Below, piece after piece: positions 61,399-64,000 of a stretch of DNA of 64,000 nt (position 1 is its first letter; every line of letters begins with the position of its first letter). Under the pieces are notes generated by a model. That model had not been told where the DNA came from. It saw only the letters and a list, made by a program, of their open reading frames with translations, and searched no databases. This stretch comes from Rhizobium sp. FKL33 (GTDB lineage Bacteria; Pseudomonadota; Alphaproteobacteria; Rhizobiales; Rhizobiaceae). Location of the stretch: positions 1 to 64,000 of the forward strand of contig NZ_STFX01000004.1 of assembly GCF_005222915.1 (NCBI RefSeq), given 5' to 3'. Made by a program: the position numbers and the translations under genes.

Positions 61399-62433
61399 TC
61401 ACCGTATCTCCCCCGCCTGAGGCCCCCAGACATCCGTGACCGCAAAGCCTTCCGCCGTGGGATCGAAGGGATCGAGCGCCACCTGGGTCATGCCGAAGGT
61501 CCAGGCGCGGCCGGAGATGGTGGGGATGATGGCGGGGCGGCCGGCGATGGTGGTGACGTCTTTGAGGCCGACGCGGAATTCGGTGCCGATGGTGGAGCGC
61601 GAGATGAAGGTGTCGCCGATCTTGGCCTTGCCGCGCGCGTGCAGCGTGGCGAGATTGGCGGAACTGCCGGTGCCGCAGGGCGAGCGGTCGACGCGGCCGG
61701 GCCACATGGTGGTGCAGGTGCGCACCGCGCCATCGGGCTCCTCGCCACGGAACATCACATAGGCGACGCCGCGGATTTCGGGGATTTCCGGATGCACGAC
61801 GGGGATCGTGCGATTGATGAGATCCTTCAGCGCCATGCCGGCGGCGACGAGCTCGCGGGCGTTCGCCTTGTCGATGGTCAGGCCGACGGCGCTCGCGTCG
61901 GCAATGGCGTAGAACACGCCGCCATAGCAGAGATCGACCTTCACCTTGCCCCAGGTTCCGGTATCGACCTCGACATCGAGATCGAGCACGAAGGAGGGCG
62001 TCATGGTCAGCTCCACCCGTTCGCAACGGCCGTCGCGGCAGGTGGCGGTGGCCTTGACGAGGCCGGCGGCGGTGTCGAGCATGACCACCGTTTCCGGCTC
62101 CTTCATCTCGATAATGCCTGTCTCCAGCAGCGCCGTCGTGACGCAGATCGAATTGGAGCCGGACATGGCGTGCGCCTGATCGGCCTGCAGGATGATGAAG
62201 CCGGCGTCGGCGCCCTCGCGCTTGGGCGGCAAGAGCAGATTGACCGAGCCGAGCGGCCCCTGCCGGGGTTCGAGGCAGAGGAAACGGCGCAAGCTGTCAT
62301 CCACGGTGTTGATGTAATTGAGCTGTTCGGCGATGGTCTTGCCGGGAATGTTCGGCACGCCGCCGGTGGCCAGCCGGCCGATTTCGCCTTCGCAGTGAAC
62401 ATCCACCAGTTGGATCGTGCGTTTCCAGCGCAT
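61399..62433 (-). CDS. proline racemase-family enzyme (hydroxyproline epimerase-like)
   Basis: A 344-residue proline racemase-superfamily protein. The first catalytic position is Ser91 (HAMSGSNS) where most members have cysteine; the second is Cys253 in DRSPCGTGSS. The family includes proline racemase, 4-hydroxyproline 2-epimerase and trans-3-hydroxyproline dehydratase. The Ser/Cys pair leaves the substrate open, but the adjacent FAD oxidoreductase fits epimerisation of hydroxyproline to the D-form followed by oxidation. A decayed copy of its 3' end lies 1 kb downstream. Confidence 0.88.
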   Translation of the reverse strand: MRWKRTIQLVDVHCEGEIGRLATGGVPNIPGKTIAEQLNYINTVDDSLRRFLCLEPRQGPLGSVNLLLPPKREGADAGFIILQADQAHAMSGSNSICVTTALLETGIIEMKEPETVVMLDTAAGLVKATATCRDGRCERVELTMTPSFVLDLDVEVDTGTWGKVKVDLCYGGVFYAIADASAVGLTIDKANARELVAAGMALKDLINRTIPVVHPEIPEIRGVAYVMFRGEEPDGAVRTCTTMWPGRVDRSPCGTGSSANLATLHARGKAKIGDTFISRSTIGTEFRVGLKDVTTIAGRPAIIPTISGRAWTFGMTQVALDPFDPTAEGFAVTDVWGPQAGEIR

Positions 62434-62461
62434 GGGTCTTCCTCTTGTTCGGGGCCGCGTG

Positions 62462-63706
62462 TCAGTAGCGGTTGATGCGGTAAGGCGTGAGATCGATCGG
62501 CGGCGCCTGGCCGGTCATCAGATCGGCCATGGCGAGCGCGGTCGTGGCGCAATAGGTCAGGCCGAAATGACCATGGCCGGTGGAATAGTAAAGGCCGCGG
62601 GTGGTCGAAGACGCCGAGAGCACCGGGATCGTATCCGGCAGCGCCGGGCGATGCCCCATCCATTCGGTCGCCTCTTCCACCTTGAGACCCGGCAGCGCAT
62701 ACCGCGCATGCTCGACCAGGAAACGGGCCCGCCGCCAGTTGGGCGCGCGCTCAAGCCCGGCCATTTCCACCGAGCCGCCGACGCGGACGCCGCCCGCCGT
62801 GGGCGTGATCATGAAGGCGCGCTCCGGCCAGATCAACGACCATTTGAGATCGACGCCCGGGGCCATGATCTGGGTGTGATAGCCGCGTTCGGTCTCCAGC
62901 GGAATGGGCTCGCCCGCCGCCTTGGCGAGATCGCGGCTGTGCACGCCCATGGCGATCAGCACCCGGTCGGCCTCGATGCGCTTGCCGTCAGCGAGAATGA
63001 CGGCGGTGACGCCGCGCGCGTCACGCTCCAGCCTGGCGACCTCGCCCTTGAGGAAAGCGCCGCCCTGGGCGCGCATGGCCTCGACCAGCCGCAGCACGAG
63101 GCCGTGGGGGCTGGTGACGAAATGATTGTCCGGGAGCAGCACCGCCTTGGGCAGAGCCGGATTCAGCAAAGGCTCGACTTCGCGCAGGCGCGGGCCGGAA
63201 AGCACCTCATATTTGAGGCCGAAATGGTCCATCAGCGCCAGATTGGCGCGGCCGGCCGCGAATTCGGCTTCCGTGCCGAACAGCTGCAGGCAGGCGGTGT
63301 CGCTGAGCATATCCATGGCGCCAATGCGGCCGAGCAGCGTCTTGAGATCGGCGAGCGAGCGCAGCGCCAGATTGGCGCCGGCCTCTTCGATCTCCTTGAT
63401 GCGATCGGGACGGCCGGCGGCGAGGAAGCGCAGGAACCAGGGCAGCATCTTCAGCGCATACACCGGATTGACCGCCACCGGCGCGACGGGATCGGCGAGC
63501 CAGCCGGGGATCTTTTTCCAGACCGCCGGCCGCGACACGGCCTCGAAGCCATTGACGGCGATGCTGGCCATGTTGCCGAAGGAGGCGCCGAGGCCCGGCT
63601 CCTGGCGATCGATGAGCAGGACAGGCTCGCCGCGCAGCGCCAGTTCCGCCGCGGTCGACGCGCCGACGATGCCGGCGCCCAGGATGATGATCGGCTTCTT
63701 GGACAT
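62462..63706 (-). CDS. FAD-dependent D-amino acid/hydroxyproline oxidoreductase, DadA-like
   Basis: A 414-residue DAO-family flavoprotein with the dinucleotide-binding IILGAGIVGASTAAELALRG at residues 6-25 and a C-terminal STTRGLYYSTGHGHFGLTY, the DadA-type FAD site. DadA-like enzymes oxidise D-amino acids and pass electrons to the respiratory chain. Next to a hydroxyproline epimerase-like gene it probably oxidises D-hydroxyproline. It lies 28 bp upstream of the racemase gene, in the same operon. Confidence 0.9.
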   Translation of the reverse strand: MSKKPIIILGAGIVGASTAAELALRGEPVLLIDRQEPGLGASFGNMASIAVNGFEAVSRPAVWKKIPGWLADPVAPVAVNPVYALKMLPWFLRFLAAGRPDRIKEIEEAGANLALRSLADLKTLLGRIGAMDMLSDTACLQLFGTEAEFAAGRANLALMDHFGLKYEVLSGPRLREVEPLLNPALPKAVLLPDNHFVTSPHGLVLRLVEAMRAQGGAFLKGEVARLERDARGVTAVILADGKRIEADRVLIAMGVHSRDLAKAAGEPIPLETERGYHTQIMAPGVDLKWSLIWPERAFMITPTAGGVRVGGSVEMAGLERAPNWRRARFLVEHARYALPGLKVEEATEWMGHRPALPDTIPVLSASSTTRGLYYSTGHGHFGLTYCATTALAMADLMTGQAPPIDLTPYRINRY

Positions 63707-63715
63707 GCTTCCCTC

Positions 63716-64000
63716 TCAGGTCTTCAGCGCGAGCGGCGCGAGATGGGCGATTTTGGTTTCAAACATCCGGGCGGCGCGTTCGGCGGCCAGCGCTTCCGCG
63801 CGGTCTATGAGACGAAAGCGCAGCCGATCGCCGGCGCGGGCCTGGGCGAGCTTCCAGTGATCGGCCCCGATGACATGGCCGATCTTCGGATAACCGCCGC
63901 AGGTATTGGCCTCGGCGAGCTGGATCACCGCCTGTCCCGAGGGCGGCACCTGCACCGTGCCCGGCATGATGCCGTGGGAATGCAGCTCGAGCTTGCGCAT
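63716..64000 (-). CDS. biotin-dependent carboxyltransferase-like (KipA/PxpC) protein, 3' part
   Basis: Only the C-terminal part lies in the window; the frame is open to the right edge. The 94 visible residues (SGQAVIQLAEANTCGGYPKI, VIGADHWKLAQARAGDRLRF) match the end of the KipA/PxpC family, subunits of 5-oxoprolinase often present in hydroxyproline and D-proline clusters. The ATG at 64000 is internal to the family and is not taken as a real start. It precedes the FAD oxidoreductase by nine bases. Confidence 0.82.
   Translation of the reverse strand: MRKLELHSHGIMPGTVQVPPSGQAVIQLAEANTCGGYPKIGHVIGADHWKLAQARAGDRLRFRLIDRAEALAAERAARMFETKIAHLAPLALKT

Noticed and set aside
1-64000. CRISPR arrays, tRNA and rRNA genes
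   Set aside because: No regularly spaced repeats, cloverleaf-forming segments with tRNA boxes or rRNA conserved sequences were noticed by eye; a covariance-model scan was not possible.

Overview
This 64-kb chromosomal window comes from a GC-rich alphaproteobacterium, most likely of the Hyphomicrobiales (Rhizobiales). The reasons are the gene order dnaA-rpsT-enoyl-CoA hydratase-mutM-ubiE-ubiB, the LptC/LptA/LptB-rpoN-hpf-ptsN block, divergent hrcA/rph next to grpE, an OlsB-type acyltransferase, and protocatechuate genes under a PcaQ-type and an IclR-type regulator. I cannot name the genus. No rRNA, tRNA or CRISPR array was seen.

Layout. 1-795: no gene, palindromic intergenic repeats. 0.8-13 kb: mutS, the malic enzyme/phosphotransacetylase fusion, a GcvA-like regulator, an ornithine lipid-type acyltransferase, a hybrid histidine kinase, lspA and two RNA methyltransferases. 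13-24.6 kb: small envelope proteins, ihfB, sppA, the lipopolysaccharide export genes lptC-lptA-lptB, rpoN, hpf, ptsN, a carrier, a thioesterase, a nucleosidase and guaA. 24.7-28 kb: an exported alpha/beta hydrolase divergent from a GlxA-type regulator, then a diguanylate cyclase. 28-34 kb: arsC-like, ybaK, grpE, hrcA, rph, a VOC protein, rdgB and hemW. 34-44 kb: a desaturase, a PhnD-like protein overlapping dnaA, dnaA with a long upstream region, rpsT, enoyl-CoA hydratase, mutM, an L,D-transpeptidase, ubiE and ubiB.

44-64 kb is accessory in character. A 2.1-kb hydrolase/AraC module lies between two copies of the last 66 bp of ubiB. A complete protocatechuate branch of the beta-ketoadipate pathway follows (pcaQ, pcaDCHG, pcaR, pcaIJF, pcaB): ring cleavage by PcaHG, then PcaB, PcaC, PcaD, PcaIJ and PcaF, ending in succinyl-CoA and acetyl-CoA. 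After a glutamine amidotransferase and recF comes a putative small-RNA locus with a strong terminator and a T8G11 tract. The DNA then becomes AT-rich and carries a tightly overlapped three-gene cassette (a ParA-like ATPase and two unknown proteins), the best candidate for an undescribed system here. It is followed by a decayed proline racemase fragment, a toxin-first toxin-antitoxin pair with a repeated operator and an apparently leaderless promoter, and the start of a hydroxyproline/D-amino-acid cluster (racemase, FAD oxidoreductase, truncated carboxyltransferase-like gene).
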